From Alkaliphilus transvaalensis ATCC 700919 (GTDB lineage: Bacteria > Bacillota > Clostridia > Peptostreptococcales > Natronincolaceae), in NCBI RefSeq assembly GCF_000621485.1, contig NZ_JHYF01000012.1:62001-126000 (forward strand): a DNA stretch of 64,000 bases. Reading direction: 5' to 3'. Below are positions 1 through 10,986 of the stretch, piece by piece. How positions within the stretch are numbered: position 1 is the stretch's first letter; the number at the start of each line of letters is the position of its first letter. Made by a program: the position numbers and the translations under genes. The notes under the pieces were generated by a model, which was not told the origin of the DNA, did not search any database, and saw nothing but the letters and a program-made list of their open reading frames with translations.

Positions 1-691
1 AACCAGTGGATCATACCTACTGATGGCAAGTTTAGACGTAGCTAGAAAACAACTTGTCCTTGAGGGAAAAGAACTGTTAGATAAAGTTCTATTTTTATCT
101 AGGGAAGCCCGAAAGCGTATAAATGAAATTGATGGTTTATATGCCTTTGGTACAGAATTAGTGGGGGCTCCTGGCGTATATAGCTTTGATGAATCAAAAC
201 TGGGTGTTCACGTTAGAAAGTTAGGACTTACTGGTTTTGAAGTATATGACCTTCTAAGAGACGAGTATAACATTCAAATGGAACTAGCCGACTATTATAA
301 TATTATGGGGATTGTTAGCTTGGGAGATACAGAAGAATCCATTAATGCTTTAGTAGAAGCACTGGCAGATATCGCTATGAAACATAGGAGAGATGAAGAA
401 ATTAAGGTAATCAGCAATATACTTAGAAATCCTGATGTAATTATTTCCCCTAGAGACGCTTACTTTAGTAATAAAAGAGTCATTAAGCTGGAAGAAGCTG
501 AAGGAGAGATCAGCGGGGAATCAATAATGGCATACCCACCAGGGATTCCAGTGGTTTCACCAGGAGAAAGAATCACAAAAGAGATGATAGAGCATATTCA
601 AATGTTAAAAGAAGAAGAAACCCTTGTACAAGGGACGGAAGACCCATATGTAGATTATGTTAGGGTATTAGGGCTAGGTGCAAAACGCTAG
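1..691 (+). CDS. Orn/Lys/Arg decarboxylase, C-terminal part (gene enters from the left)
   Basis: The reading frame is open from base 2, so the gene begins outside the window; the ATG at 23 is internal. About 229 residues are visible. They match the end of the large domain and the C-terminal domain of the aminotransferase-fold (group III) arginine/lysine/ornithine decarboxylases, for example the stretch YNIQMELAD and the proline-rich run YPPGIPVVSPGE. These PLP enzymes make polyamines from basic amino acids. The PLP lysine is not in the window, so substrate cannot be assigned. A hairpin terminator follows the stop codon. Confidence 0.85.
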   Translation, partial: TSGSYLLMASLDVARKQLVLEGKELLDKVLFLSREARKRINEIDGLYAFGTELVGAPGVYSFDESKLGVHVRKLGLTGFEVYDLLRDEYNIQMELADYYNIMGIVSLGDTEESINALVEALADIAMKHRRDEEIKVISNILRNPDVIISPRDAYFSNKRVIKLEEAEGEISGESIMAYPPGIPVVSPGERITKEMIEHIQMLKEEETLVQGTEDPYVDYVRVLGLGAKR

Positions 692-741
692 TTTAACGAA
701 AATAGATAAAGTATGTACAATTAAATAATAGTAGTAATACA

Positions 742-778
742 AAAAAACAATGCATTCTATAAAATGTGTTGTTTTTTT
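742..778 (+). terminator. Rho-independent terminator after the decarboxylase
   Basis: An AACAATGCATT / AATGTGTTGTT stem is followed by seven T residues. The rest of the 692-1026 gap is AT-rich with no gene; it must hold the promoter of the protease, which I cannot place with confidence. Confidence 0.7.
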
Positions 779-1026
779 GTGTTTTATCATTACTCTTTTC
801 AAAAGATATCGATATTCTTCTTTTTATTATTAAAAGAATGGCTTGTATACAAGTTGCGAAATTTGATGTAATTTGTAAATGAAAAAATTTAATTTATATA
901 AAGAAATTTCTGAAAATAAGAAGGGATTTTTTTACACATATAGAATAGTTTTTATAACTAGAAAATAAATAGCAAGTTTATTTGATTAAGGATGTCAAAA
1001 TTATAAAGAGAGGAAAGGTGTAAGAA

Positions 1027-3438
1027 ATGAAAAGAAGAAGTGTAAAGTGTTGGGTTTTCATTTTAGCATTAACCATGGTACTTGCAAGCTTTACAATGGG
1101 AACATTTGCAAACTCTCAGAAGGAAATAAATGTTCTAGAAGTAGAGTTAGCAACCCTCTATGGTGAGTACAACTTTTCGTCATCTGAGTTAACAACAGTT
1201 ATAGTAGAATTAAAAGAAGAGTCAATTGTTGAAGCTAAGCATAGTGGAATAATGCAAAGTCAGTCTAAACTAGGAAATGCTAGGCATAAGGTTACTAATG
1301 AAGTTACTAGAAATGTGAAAGATGCTCAAATAAGAAGGGAGTATGATTACTTATTCTCTGGTTTTTCATTAGAACTACCCAGTAATGAAATACCAAATCT
1401 ACTTTTAGTAGATGGAATTAAAGCTGTTTATCCTAACGTAGAATATACAGTTACTGATATGGGTGGATACATATTAGATGATGAAGTTATCGGACCTAAT
1501 ATGTTAGATAGTGCACCCCATATTGGCTCACATATAGCATGGGATGCAGGGTTTACAGGTGAAGGAGTAGTCGTTGCAGTTATAGACACTGGTGTTGACT
1601 ATACTCACCCAGACTTAGCTCACGCCTTTGGAGCATATAAAGGATGGGATTTTGTAGATAATGACAATGACCCACAGGAAACGCTACCAGGAGACCCAAG
1701 GGGAGCAGCAACAGATCATGGGACCCACGTAGCAGGAACAGTAGCTGCCAATGGCTTAATTAAAGGAGTTGCGCCAGATGCAACACTTTTAGCCTATCGT
1801 GTTTTGGGTCCAGGAGGTAGTGGAACAACAGAAAATGTTGTAGCTGGAATAGAAAGAGCAGTACAAGACGGTGCCCATATTATGAACCTTTCCTTAGGAA
1901 ATACCATAAACTCACCAGACTGGGCAACAAGTATTGCACTAGACTGGGCGATGGCAGAAGGAGTAGTAGCTATTACTTCAAATGGTAATTCAGGGCCAGC
2001 TAATTGGACAGTAGGATCTCCAGGAACTTCTCGAAGAGCGATTTCTGTTGGAGCTACTGCACTGCCCTACAATGTATATACTACTTCCATTTTTACATCT
2101 GATGGAGTACAGTATCCATCAGCAAAAGTAATGGGTTTCCCAAGTGATGAGGAAATCTTAGGTCTAAATGGAAACACCTATGAGTTTGTACATGTAGGGT
2201 TAGGTTACCCAGAAGACTTTGAAGGTAAAGATCTAAATGGCAAAATAGCCCTAATTAGTAGAGGAGATTTTGCGTTTGTAGATAAAGCCACGAATGCAAA
2301 AAATGCTGGAGCCGTTGGTGCTATTATTTATAATAATGTTGCAGGTGAACATGCCGATGTACAGGGTATGGCGGTACCAACAATTAAAACAACACTGGCA
2401 GATGGACAAAAGTTATTGGCAGAATTAGAAGCAGGTAACAACCAAGTAACTTTTAACATTGAATTTGCTAGTAGAGTTGGTGAAACTGTTGCAGATTTTT
2501 CTTCAAGAGGGCCTGTAGTAGGTACTTGGATGATTAAGCCAGATGTTTCTGCCCCTGGTGTAAGTATAAACAGTACCATTAGAGATGGACAATACGGATC
2601 AAAGCAAGGGACAAGTATGGCGGCTCCCCATGTAGCAGGGGCAGCAGCGTTAATTCTTCAAGCAAACCCCCATTGGGGAGTAGAAGAAGTTAAAGCAGCC
2701 CTTATGAATACAGCAGAAAACTTAATTAACCCAGCTACAGGACAGGTATACCCCCATAACACACAAGGGGCAGGTAGTATTAGAGTAATGGAAGCAATTA
2801 ATGCAAAAACATTAGTGACACCAGGAAGCCATTCCTTTGGAGTTTTTTCTAAGACTAAAGGAAAGCAAACAGAAAGACAAAGCTTCACAATTAAGAATTT
2901 ATCTAATGAAAGAAAAACCTATTCTTTTGACGTTAATTTTGTAGGGAATCCATCAGGGATTAAAGTTATGACAAGTAATAACCTTAGAGTTAATGGGAAC
3001 AGTAGCCAAAGAATTAATTTCAACGTGCAAGTAGATGATTCCAAATTACAACCAGGTTATTATGAAGGCACAATTAAAGTTTCCGATGGAATTGAAACTG
3101 TTGAAGTACCGACAATTCTATTTGTACAAGAACCCGACTATCCAAGGATAACTCATTTTAGCTTCGATGAAAATCCAGCAGGTGGATATAATCTGACTAC
3201 TTATCTGCCAAATGGTGCAGACCTATTAGAATTTTGGATGTACGAGTATCCAGGTGCTGTAGGTAACTATATTGGAGATGTAGGTCATTATACTAATGTA
3301 GGTATTGGATACAGTACTTTTAACTGGAATGGAACCATTGATGGTAACCAAGTAGCAAGTGGTGAATATGCAATATTTGTTTATGCAGAAAAAGCAGGTA
3401 CAGCTACAACAAGAGGATATATTGTTGAAGTGAAGTAG
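1027..3438 (+). CDS. Secreted subtilisin-like serine protease (S8) with PA domain
   Basis: 803 residues. An N-terminal signal peptide (about residues 1-29) is followed by an I9-type propeptide region (about 55-140). The S8 catalytic domain has Asp187 (AVIDTGVDYTHPDL), His231 (DHGTHVAGT), oxyanion Asn near 321 and Ser530 (GTSMAAPHVAG). A protease-associated (PA) insertion lies at about 370-485, and the last ~210 residues look like Fn3/Ig-type beta domains. It resembles extracellular vpr/lactocepin-type proteases. RBS AGGAAAGGTG lies just before the ATG. The gene stands alone between terminators. There is no SLH or LPXTG anchor, so it is probably released. Substrate unknown. Confidence 0.93.
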   Translation: MKRRSVKCWVFILALTMVLASFTMGTFANSQKEINVLEVELATLYGEYNFSSSELTTVIVELKEESIVEAKHSGIMQSQSKLGNARHKVTNEVTRNVKDAQIRREYDYLFSGFSLELPSNEIPNLLLVDGIKAVYPNVEYTVTDMGGYILDDEVIGPNMLDSAPHIGSHIAWDAGFTGEGVVVAVIDTGVDYTHPDLAHAFGAYKGWDFVDNDNDPQETLPGDPRGAATDHGTHVAGTVAANGLIKGVAPDATLLAYRVLGPGGSGTTENVVAGIERAVQDGAHIMNLSLGNTINSPDWATSIALDWAMAEGVVAITSNGNSGPANWTVGSPGTSRRAISVGATALPYNVYTTSIFTSDGVQYPSAKVMGFPSDEEILGLNGNTYEFVHVGLGYPEDFEGKDLNGKIALISRGDFAFVDKATNAKNAGAVGAIIYNNVAGEHADVQGMAVPTIKTTLADGQKLLAELEAGNNQVTFNIEFASRVGETVADFSSRGPVVGTWMIKPDVSAPGVSINSTIRDGQYGSKQGTSMAAPHVAGAAALILQANPHWGVEEVKAALMNTAENLINPATGQVYPHNTQGAGSIRVMEAINAKTLVTPGSHSFGVFSKTKGKQTERQSFTIKNLSNERKTYSFDVNFVGNPSGIKVMTSNNLRVNGNSSQRINFNVQVDDSKLQPGYYEGTIKVSDGIETVEVPTILFVQEPDYPRITHFSFDENPAGGYNLTTYLPNGADLLEFWMYEYPGAVGNYIGDVGHYTNVGIGYSTFNWNGTIDGNQVASGEYAIFVYAEKAGTATTRGYIVEVK

Positions 3439-3468
3439 AGGCTAAATAACTAAACAAAATATAAATAA

Positions 3469-3521
3469 AGGCTCCCTTGACAATATCAGATCAAGTTCTG
3501 ATTAAGAGGGGGCTTTTTTTA
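3469..3521 (+). terminator. Rho-independent terminator after the protease
   Basis: GGCTCCCTT pairs with AAGAGGGGGC across an inner hairpin, followed by TTTTTTT. Confidence 0.75.
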
Positions 3522-3610
3522 GTAAATATTAAAAATTTTAAATATTTTTTTATTTTTCAATTAAATATGCTAAGATTAAATAAATTAATTAATCTTAATG
3601 GGGTGAAAAA

Positions 3611-4561
3611 ATGGATTATAGAAATAAAACACATGATATATTGGATAATATGAAAACTGTAATTATTGGGAAAGATGAAGCTTTAGAAAAAGTATTGATT
3701 TGCATGTTAGCAAAAGGACATTTATTAATAGAAGATGTGCCAGGTGTGGGTAAAACAACCATGGTAAAAGCCCTTGCTAGAAGTATTGGATTAACCTATA
3801 GTCGTATTCAGTTTACAACAGATCTTATGCCCTCAGATATAACAGGGATTACGATTTATAATAGAAAAGAAGAGGGATTTGTTTTAAAAAAGGGACCAAT
3901 ATTTAATCAAATCATTCTTGCAGATGAAATTAATCGAACATCTCCCAAAACCCAATCTAGTTTACTGCAGGCAATGGAGGAAGGGGAAGTTTCTATAGAT
4001 GAACAAACCTATAAGTTAAAGGAACCCTTTATGGTTTTAGCTACCCAAAATCCAGTAGACTATCAAGGAACCTTTGCCCTGCCAGAAGCTCAGTTAGACC
4101 GTTTTCTAATGCGAATATCCTTAGGTTACCCTTCAGCAGAAGCAGAGAAAATGATTATTCAAAATTATTCTAAAAAGAAAAAATATGAAGAAATTAATAC
4201 GGTAATATCCGAAGAAGAGCTATTAAAGATGCAAGAAGAGGTTGAAGCTGTTTTTGTTGATGATGGCATACTTCAGTACATAGTAGGAATTGTCTATGCT
4301 AGTCGTAATCATACGGATATAAACTTAGGGGCAAGTCCAAGGGCCTCTATAGATTTATGTAGAAGTGCTAAAGCATTAGCCTATGTAAAGGGAAGGGATT
4401 ATGTAATACCCGACGATGTAAAGGGAGTAGCAGCCGATGTGCTGGCCCATCGCTTAATTTTATCCCCAGAAGCTAGGATAGAAGGGAAGAAAGCCCAACA
4501 GGTGGTTAGAGATATTCTGAAAAAATCTTATGTACCGGTGGTGAGACCTGTTGAAAACTAA
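3611..4561 (+). CDS. MoxR-family AAA+ ATPase
   Basis: 316 residues. Walker A GVGKTT lies at residues 45-50 and Walker B ILADE at 102-106, with the MoxR signature DEINRTSPKTQSSLLQAMEE and sensor-1 TQNP. The C-terminal lid domain contains the typical GASPRASIDL segment. MoxR ATPases act as chaperone-like remodelers. The gene overlaps the next by 11 bp and starts a MoxR - DUF58 - transglutaminase operon, a very common arrangement of unclear physiological role. RBS GGGGTG precedes the ATG. Confidence 0.93.
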   Translation: MDYRNKTHDILDNMKTVIIGKDEALEKVLICMLAKGHLLIEDVPGVGKTTMVKALARSIGLTYSRIQFTTDLMPSDITGITIYNRKEEGFVLKKGPIFNQIILADEINRTSPKTQSSLLQAMEEGEVSIDEQTYKLKEPFMVLATQNPVDYQGTFALPEAQLDRFLMRISLGYPSAEAEKMIIQNYSKKKKYEEINTVISEEELLKMQEEVEAVFVDDGILQYIVGIVYASRNHTDINLGASPRASIDLCRSAKALAYVKGRDYVIPDDVKGVAADVLAHRLILSPEARIEGKKAQQVVRDILKKSYVPVVRPVEN

Positions 4562-5726
4562 AATACTTAGTATGATAACAGGCATTATTCTAATTCCCTT
4601 TGCCCTTTTAGTAGGGGGACGAATTCCTTATTTTTTATTTTATGTCTATTTATTAGCCCATTTAATACCCATCGGCCATTCTTTATTAGGGAGACTATTT
4701 ATAACAGGAGATATTAAAATCCCAGAAAAAGATCTTATGACGGGGGAAGAAATTACTATAAAATATGGGATAGAAAACAATAGTATCTTTAGTTTGCCTA
4801 GACTAGAAGTAGAAAACAGCATTGCCAATAAATTAACGGGTAAAAGAGAACAAACTAAATTGCTTACATTAAAGTCTAAAGAACACCTTTGGATGGAAAC
4901 AACAATTATATGTAGTAGAAGAGGGATTTATCAAATTGGAGATTTTAAAATTACCATCAAAGACATATTTAATCTCTTTTCTTTTCAAAAAATTATTTCT
5001 AATCCGATTGCACTTAAAGTCTATCCTCAAATTACACCATTAAGAAATATTGCTATTGATAAAAGTCAAGACTATTTTGCCCTCTCAGAGCTTAGAGAAT
5101 ATCAGGAGGGAGATCCTATAAAGAAGATCCATTGGAAGGCATCGGCCAAGCGTGATGTTTTAATGGTTAAAAATTATGAAGAATGGGGAGAAGAAGAAGT
5201 TACCATCCTTTTAGATAGTAATGTAAATAGTTACTCGGAAGATGTTAACAGTCTCCTGGAAGATAAGGCTGTAGAAACTACCCTGTCAATCATAAATCAC
5301 TTTTTAGAAAATAACGCAAATGTGACCCTCTACTTCCAAAGATATAATACAACAATCCAACTAAAGGGTAACCACTATGGTTATTTAAAACTCTTTATGG
5401 AAGAACTAGTAGACTTTTCGCCTTCTGGGGTAGCTCCCTTTTACCAACAGGTAGAAGAAGTTAGAAACAATTTAAAAGTAGGTAGTATGCTGTTTTTGAT
5501 TACACCTTTGTTAGACAAAAAAATTGGAGCCCAAGGGATACGACTAAAGAAAAAGAATCAGCTACGATGTGTTATTTTAGGTGACTCCCAACAGAACCCA
5601 GTGGTATGGCAAGCAAATAAAGAGATAGGGAAGATTTTAGAAGAGGAAGGGGTTAAAAATTACTTTATAGATCAGCACCAAGATATAAGAAATGTAATGG
5701 AGGAGGGATATTTACATGGAGCATAA
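4551..5726 (+). CDS. DUF58 family protein of MoxR operon
   Basis: 391 residues, TTG start inside the end of the MoxR gene (translational coupling). Two N-terminal hydrophobic segments (about residues 7-45) are followed by a beta-rich domain. The hallmark DUF58 core LREYQEGDPIKKIHWKASAK (about 181-200) precedes a vWA-like C-terminal region with DSNVNS. These proteins are the usual partners of MoxR ATPases. It overlaps the following ORF by 11 bp. Function beyond the family is not known. Confidence 0.9.
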   Translation: MKTKILSMITGIILIPFALLVGGRIPYFLFYVYLLAHLIPIGHSLLGRLFITGDIKIPEKDLMTGEEITIKYGIENNSIFSLPRLEVENSIANKLTGKREQTKLLTLKSKEHLWMETTIICSRRGIYQIGDFKITIKDIFNLFSFQKIISNPIALKVYPQITPLRNIAIDKSQDYFALSELREYQEGDPIKKIHWKASAKRDVLMVKNYEEWGEEEVTILLDSNVNSYSEDVNSLLEDKAVETTLSIINHFLENNANVTLYFQRYNTTIQLKGNHYGYLKLFMEELVDFSPSGVAPFYQQVEEVRNNLKVGSMLFLITPLLDKKIGAQGIRLKKKNQLRCVILGDSQQNPVVWQANKEIGKILEEEGVKNYFIDQHQDIRNVMEEGYLHGA

Positions 5727-8001
5727 GACTACAAATATTTTATATCGTATTTTGATCTATGTGTTTATTGTATTTTCCCTTTCCAATCTCTGGGGAATTG
5801 TATTGGATGTAGCACCGAATTCAGTAGTTCGTTTAATCCTTACAGCAGTTGTGGCTATTTTAATACATTTAATCGCCAGCTACCCCTTTTATTGGATTAT
5901 TATATCTATTGCAAGCATTATTCCGCTTTTGATATTAAATAGATATCAATCAGAACTAATCTATGAATTTTTGTCGAAAGCCCAGCAGCTTTATTCTAAT
6001 GTTATTCAGTATTTCAGAGGGACAGAGCAGATTTCTACTGATCATTTAACTGCATTTTGGTTATTAATTACTGCGCTACTTTGCCTATGTACCTGGGTCA
6101 TTATGATTAAAGCAAAACGGACTTGGATATTATTGCCCTTATATATATTGTTTTTTATCTATTATTGGTATATATACATAGATGCTGCATATTGGACAAT
6201 GATGTTTTTTCTGATACTTTACTTTATTCTTATGGGGGTTGAGGGTTATGGCAGGGCAGAAAAAAGGTGGATTAAAGAAGCTGTTGATTTTCAACAAGAA
6301 GGTCAATTACAGTGGATTAAAACGGCCCTTGTTTACGGAATATTAATCGTATTAATAGCAAGTATTCTTCCTAAGAAGAATAACTTAATAGAATCGAATC
6401 AACTAGAAATGATAGTTACACAACGTTTTCCCATTGTGATGAACCTTAGGGACGACTTGGTCTACAGTAGAAGTTTTGGACAAGCCTTGTTATTTAACTT
6501 CTCTGAGACTGGGTTTCAAGAAAGCTCAAATGAACTGGGGGGGCCAGTACGTATTAGTGATGATATTGTAATGGAGGTTAAGACACCGATCCCCTTATAT
6601 TTAAGGGGTAATATCAAAACTACCTATGAAAATAATCGATGGGAAATTGAAAAAATACCTCAATATAACTACCAAACTAGGGAACTACTTTCTAGAGAAG
6701 TGGAGTTAGGGAGAATAATAGAGATTGAAATTAACAATGTAAATATGGCTACCTATACAATATTTACCCCTTATCAACCTCTGAGGATTATTACAGAATC
6801 ACCTGGAAGAATTTTTGTTGATGATGACTTTTTAATTATTAGAGAAAGTGGAACTTATAAAAATGAAAGCTATAAGGTTCAAGCTATTCTACCCTTTAAT
6901 GTAGAGGCTAGGGCGTCTGTAGAAGGTCCTAAGCTAAATGTTGATTATATTGAACGATACCTTCAACTGCCAGATAATTTGCCTCTATCGGTAACGCAAC
7001 TGGCTAATGATATTACAAAGGTCTTTAACAGCCCCTATCAAAAAGCAGAGGCGATACAAAACTATTTAAGAAACAATTATAATTACTCCTTAGAACCTTC
7101 AATAACACCAGAAGGAAGAGATTTTGTTGAATTTTTCTTGTTTGAAGAACAGGAAGGTTATTGTACATATTTTGCAACAGCAATGGCAGTGATGTTAAGA
7201 ACCCAGGGTATCCCTACCCGTTATATAGAGGGTTATCGTACACCACAAGAAGCTGTGGATGATTTATATGTTGTTAGACAAAACAATGCCCATGCTTGGG
7301 TAGAGGCCTATATAGATGGCATCGGTTGGGTTGCATTCGAACCAACACCAGCTTATCAACCCCCAGCTTTAACAACTGGGTTATCAGGTGTAAATGAGGA
7401 TGATTCAGAAGTTCCTTTTGATGAATGGGAAGCCATCCTTCAATACGAATTGGAAGCTATGGAAAGAGAAAGTAATGATATCGTCATAGATACATCTATT
7501 GAGGAAAATAGGCCAATAAATAATCTTCCACAAGAGAGTCAATGGACTTTAAAAAAGATTAGAGATCACCTACTGACCATTATCTACGGCGCTTTAATAT
7601 TATTGCTAATATTAAGGATTACCTACAACTATTTCAGAATGAAAAAGTACTTAGTGAAAATTATAGAAGATGAAGCAAGTATTAGTGTTCCTAGCCTTTA
7701 TCAAAATATACTAGATACATTAGCTGAAATGGGGCATCCAATAGAAAAAGGAGAAACCCCCTACGAATATAGTCAAAGAATTATCCCTAATATATATGAT
7801 AAGACCTATAATTTTAGATATTTAACCGAAGTATTTATAAAAGTTAGGTATGGAAGACACCAAGTAGAAAAAACTCAAGTTCAAGACCTAATTAATTATC
7901 TGAAAATCATAGATAAAAAATTAAAAGTTCAAATAGGTTTTTGGAAATATCATTATAAAAAATATATTAAAGGAACTATGTATAAAAACTATGACAATTA
8001 G
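5716..8001 (+). CDS. Membrane transglutaminase-like (TgpA-type) protein with DUF4129-like tail
   Basis: 761 residues. N-terminal membrane segments lie within residues 1-220, followed by an extracellular region carrying a transglutaminase core. Cys483 is in GYCTYFATAMAVMLR, His526 in AHAWVEAY, and the third position is Glu in FEPTP rather than the classical Asp, which is common in TgpA-type proteins. One more membrane segment near residue 625 precedes a cytoplasmic tail resembling DUF4129. It is the last gene of the MoxR operon. Catalysis is plausible because Cys and His are present; the substrate is unknown. Confidence 0.9.
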   Translation: MEHKTTNILYRILIYVFIVFSLSNLWGIVLDVAPNSVVRLILTAVVAILIHLIASYPFYWIIISIASIIPLLILNRYQSELIYEFLSKAQQLYSNVIQYFRGTEQISTDHLTAFWLLITALLCLCTWVIMIKAKRTWILLPLYILFFIYYWYIYIDAAYWTMMFFLILYFILMGVEGYGRAEKRWIKEAVDFQQEGQLQWIKTALVYGILIVLIASILPKKNNLIESNQLEMIVTQRFPIVMNLRDDLVYSRSFGQALLFNFSETGFQESSNELGGPVRISDDIVMEVKTPIPLYLRGNIKTTYENNRWEIEKIPQYNYQTRELLSREVELGRIIEIEINNVNMATYTIFTPYQPLRIITESPGRIFVDDDFLIIRESGTYKNESYKVQAILPFNVEARASVEGPKLNVDYIERYLQLPDNLPLSVTQLANDITKVFNSPYQKAEAIQNYLRNNYNYSLEPSITPEGRDFVEFFLFEEQEGYCTYFATAMAVMLRTQGIPTRYIEGYRTPQEAVDDLYVVRQNNAHAWVEAYIDGIGWVAFEPTPAYQPPALTTGLSGVNEDDSEVPFDEWEAILQYELEAMERESNDIVIDTSIEENRPINNLPQESQWTLKKIRDHLLTIIYGALILLLILRITYNYFRMKKYLVKIIEDEASISVPSLYQNILDTLAEMGHPIEKGETPYEYSQRIIPNIYDKTYNFRYLTEVFIKVRYGRHQVEKTQVQDLINYLKIIDKKLKVQIGFWKYHYKKYIKGTMYKNYDN

Positions 8002-8133
8002 AAACAATGTTACCATTATATGACTAATAGGCTAGTGCTATAGATTTTTTCTAAAAAATTTGTTAAAATAAATAGAGTATTATCATAAAAAGTCTAGCAC
8101 CAATTATTTAACCAATATTAGGGAAGTGGAAAA

Positions 8134-9114
8134 ATGAAAACTTTTTTTAAGATTTTCTCCATTGCTTTTTTATGTTTTGTAATTTTGTTTTCAGGTATCG
8201 TGTGGAGTTTTAATCGATTTATGAAGGATAACCATTCGGGGTCTGACCTTGTGGCAAAGGCAGTGGAATGGGAGGAAGAAAACAAAGAAGAATTACAACC
8301 AGAAGAAAAAGACCTGCTAAGAAGGTTGGTAAATGAGAGTTCGAGGGTAAATATGGTTTTACTAGGGCTAGATGGGCCAAGAAGTGATACCATGATGTTC
8401 GTTTCATTCAACCCAGATTCAAAAAAGCTAGATATGATATCGATTCCTCGTGACACTTATTATCACAGACAAGGCTATGATCGTTTAGATAAACGAAAAA
8501 TTAATTCGGTTTATGGTGATCATGGAGCTAATGGAGTAAAAACTGTAGTAAGTGATATTTTAATTGATGTTCCTGTAGATTATTATGTGACTGTAAACTA
8601 TAAAGGTGTTGAAGCTATTATCGACTCCATTGGTGGTGTGCCAATCCACATACCAAGACTAATGGATTATGAAGATAAGGCTGAAGGTTTAAGGATTTAT
8701 TTCGAACCAGGGCACCATGTTCTCAATGGTGAGAATGGGGTTAAGTTTCTACGATACAGAAAGTCTTATCCCGATGGAGATTTAGGAAGAATAAAAGCCC
8801 AACAAGAATTTGTAAAATCAGCCATTAAAAAGGCGATGGGCTTTAGGTTGCCAGCTGTTGCAACTACCGCCTTTAGATATGTTAGAACCGATATGGAACT
8901 TCAAGATGCACTTCGTCTAGCAACTTCGGCAACAGGTTTAAATACAGAAGAGATAAGTAGCTACATGCTGCCGGGTGAAGATAAGTACCGTAATGGCGTT
9001 TCATATTACTTCCATGATATGCAGGCAATAAGAGACCTGTTAATTGAAATCTATGCTGAAGGTAGAGAATTGGAAGAGGAAACTAGCCCGTTGGTAGAAG
9101 ATGAAGAAGAGTAA
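8134..9114 (+). CDS. LytR-CpsA-Psr (LCP) family cell-wall transferase
   Basis: 326 residues with an N-terminal signal anchor (about residues 6-27). The LCP domain shows GLDGPRSDTMMF, the arginine motif SIPRDTYY, NSVYGDHGANG and the late motif FLRYRKSYPDGDLGRIKAQQEF. LCP enzymes attach undecaprenyl-linked polymers to peptidoglycan at the outer face of the membrane. The polymer partner is not indicated by neighbours. The C-terminus ends in a short acidic tail. An AT-rich 130-bp gap precedes it; an own promoter is likely. Confidence 0.92.
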   Translation: MKTFFKIFSIAFLCFVILFSGIVWSFNRFMKDNHSGSDLVAKAVEWEEENKEELQPEEKDLLRRLVNESSRVNMVLLGLDGPRSDTMMFVSFNPDSKKLDMISIPRDTYYHRQGYDRLDKRKINSVYGDHGANGVKTVVSDILIDVPVDYYVTVNYKGVEAIIDSIGGVPIHIPRLMDYEDKAEGLRIYFEPGHHVLNGENGVKFLRYRKSYPDGDLGRIKAQQEFVKSAIKKAMGFRLPAVATTAFRYVRTDMELQDALRLATSATGLNTEEISSYMLPGEDKYRNGVSYYFHDMQAIRDLLIEIYAEGRELEEETSPLVEDEEE

Positions 9115-9137
9115 TATTTAAAAGGTTAATAACATAT

Positions 9138-9177
9138 AAAGAAAAGAGCCGGCTACAGATAGCCTGCTCTTTTCTTA
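9138..9177. terminator. Terminator after the LCP gene, possibly bidirectional
   Basis: AAGAAAAGAGC pairs with GCTCTTTTCTT around a small loop. It sits between the convergent LCP gene and murC, is A-rich on one side and T-rich on the other, and so may serve both strands. Confidence 0.6.
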
Positions 9178-9302
9178 TACACGGATAGGGTAGTGGGGGG
9201 TACGTACTTATTAATTACCCTTAGATAGATAGACTAAACAACATAAAAAAACAAAATTAATTTCATCAATTAGATTTGCCTTCAAAAAAAATAGGCCTAC
9301 GC

Positions 9303-10697
9303 CTACTTTTTATTGATTAGCATTTCACCAATTCGATTAACGTCACCAGCCCCCATTGTAATAATAAGATCTTGGGGTTGAAGGTTATGATATAGTAAAT
9401 CAGCAATTTCTTCAAAGTCTTTTATATATCTAACATCAGTATGATTGTTTTCCTTAATTAAATCTGCCAATTGTCTGCTATGAACAACTCCTTCATCTTT
9501 TTCACGGGCAGCATAAATATCCGTAATAATAACATGATCTGCTAACTGAAAAGACTGGGAAAATTCTTGCAATAGGGCACGAGTACGGGTATAGGTATGG
9601 GGCTGGAAAACACACCAAATTTCCTTGTGGGGATAATTTTTAGCAGCTTCAAGATTAGCTTTAATCTCAACCGGGTGGTGGGCATAGTCATCCACTACCT
9701 TTGCACCGTTAACCTCTCCTAAAAGATCGAATCGACGACGAGTTCCTTTATACACAGAAATGTGTTGAGCAATTTCTGTAGGTGTAATTCCAAGAATATA
9801 GGAAGTTGCAATAGATGCTAAGGCATTATAAATATTATGTACTCCAGGAATACTTAACTGAAAGGTTCCAAGGTCTTCTCCTTTATACGTTACTTGGAAG
9901 GAAGGGAAGCCATTTTCATTAAAGATAATATTCTTTGCAGTAAAATCAGAAGGTTCCTTTATTCCATAAGTAATAACTTGACAAGATAAGTCCTGATAAA
10001 CTTCCGCTACATCAGCATCGTCCTTGCATGCTACTAAATAGCCTTCTGTGGGGATTAGTCTCGCAAAGGACCTAAAGGCATCTTTTATATGTTCAATATC
10101 CCGATAGTAGTCCAAATGATCTTCATCAATATTTAAAATAATACCGATAAAAGGATTAAACTTTAAAAAACTTTCTACGTACTCACATGCCTCAGTAATA
10201 AAGTGCTCACTTTCGCCAATCTTAATGTTTCCACCAATTTCATTTAACTCTCCCCCCACAAGAATTGTAGGGTCTAAATTAGCATATTCCAACACCAAAG
10301 ATAATAAAGCCGTTGTAGTCGTTTTCCCGTGACTACCTGCAACTGCAATAGCCTTTTTATATTTTTTCATAATTAGGCCTAACATTTCTGCTCGATCAAT
10401 TTCATGTATCCCTCGCCTTTGAGCCTCTTGCCTTTCGCAATTATCCATTTTAACAGCTGCTGTATAGACAACCAAGTCAGGGTCTTGTATATTTTCAGCT
10501 CGGTGGCCTATAAAAATTTCAGCTCCATGCTTTCTCAGTTTCTCAAGGATATTAGAATCCTTTATATCAGAACCAGAAACACGATATCCGTGCTTTATTA
10601 ATACTTCTGCAATGGCACTCATGCTGATACCACCAATACCGATCAAGTGAATATGTCTTAATTGCTGGTTAAGTTCAAAAGATATCACATTTTTCAC
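9303..10697 (-). CDS. murC: UDP-N-acetylmuramate--L-alanine ligase
   Basis: 464 residues, the usual MurC length. The N-terminal UDP-binding motif [18 protein letters not shown] (about residues 16-33) is followed by the ATP P-loop [15 protein letters not shown] (about 119-133), the central [10 protein letters not shown] and the C-terminal [10 protein letters not shown] and FQPHTYTRT. It adds L-alanine to UDP-MurNAc in the cytoplasm, the first amino acid of the peptidoglycan stem. It is on the minus strand, facing away from purR, and is the only minus-strand gene of the backbone section. Confidence 0.96.
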   Translation of the reverse strand: MKNVISFELNQQLRHIHLIGIGGISMSAIAEVLIKHGYRVSGSDIKDSNILEKLRKHGAEIFIGHRAENIQDPDLVVYTAAVKMDNCERQEAQRRGIHEIDRAEMLGLIMKKYKKAIAVAGSHGKTTTTALLSLVLEYANLDPTILVGGELNEIGGNIKIGESEHFITEACEYVESFLKFNPFIGIILNIDEDHLDYYRDIEHIKDAFRSFARLIPTEGYLVACKDDADVAEVYQDLSCQVITYGIKEPSDFTAKNIIFNENGFPSFQVTYKGEDLGTFQLSIPGVHNIYNALASIATSYILGITPTEIAQHISVYKGTRRRFDLLGEVNGAKVVDDYAHHPVEIKANLEAAKNYPHKEIWCVFQPHTYTRTRALLQEFSQSFQLADHVIITDIYAAREKDEGVVHSRQLADLIKENNHTDVRYIKDFEEIADLLYHNLQPQDLIITMGAGDVNRIGEMLINKK

Positions 10698-10986
10698 TCC
10701 TCTTACATAAATTAAATTATTATATTATTTTTGCAAGTATATTTAATAGGATAGACATAATGAAAAAAAATAATCAACTATAAATAATATGTAATTCTAT
10801 ATTGTATGATAACACAAAAAACTGATACTTACACTACAAATTAGATTTATTACCTAAAATCCTTCAAATAGACTAATTTATTACTTACTAACATAATATT
10901 TTAGTTAAATAGAAAGGTTTTTAATCCTTCAAGTGAAGGAGAGGTCATTCATGGGGTACTAGAAGGAGAACTTTGATGTTTTTTTC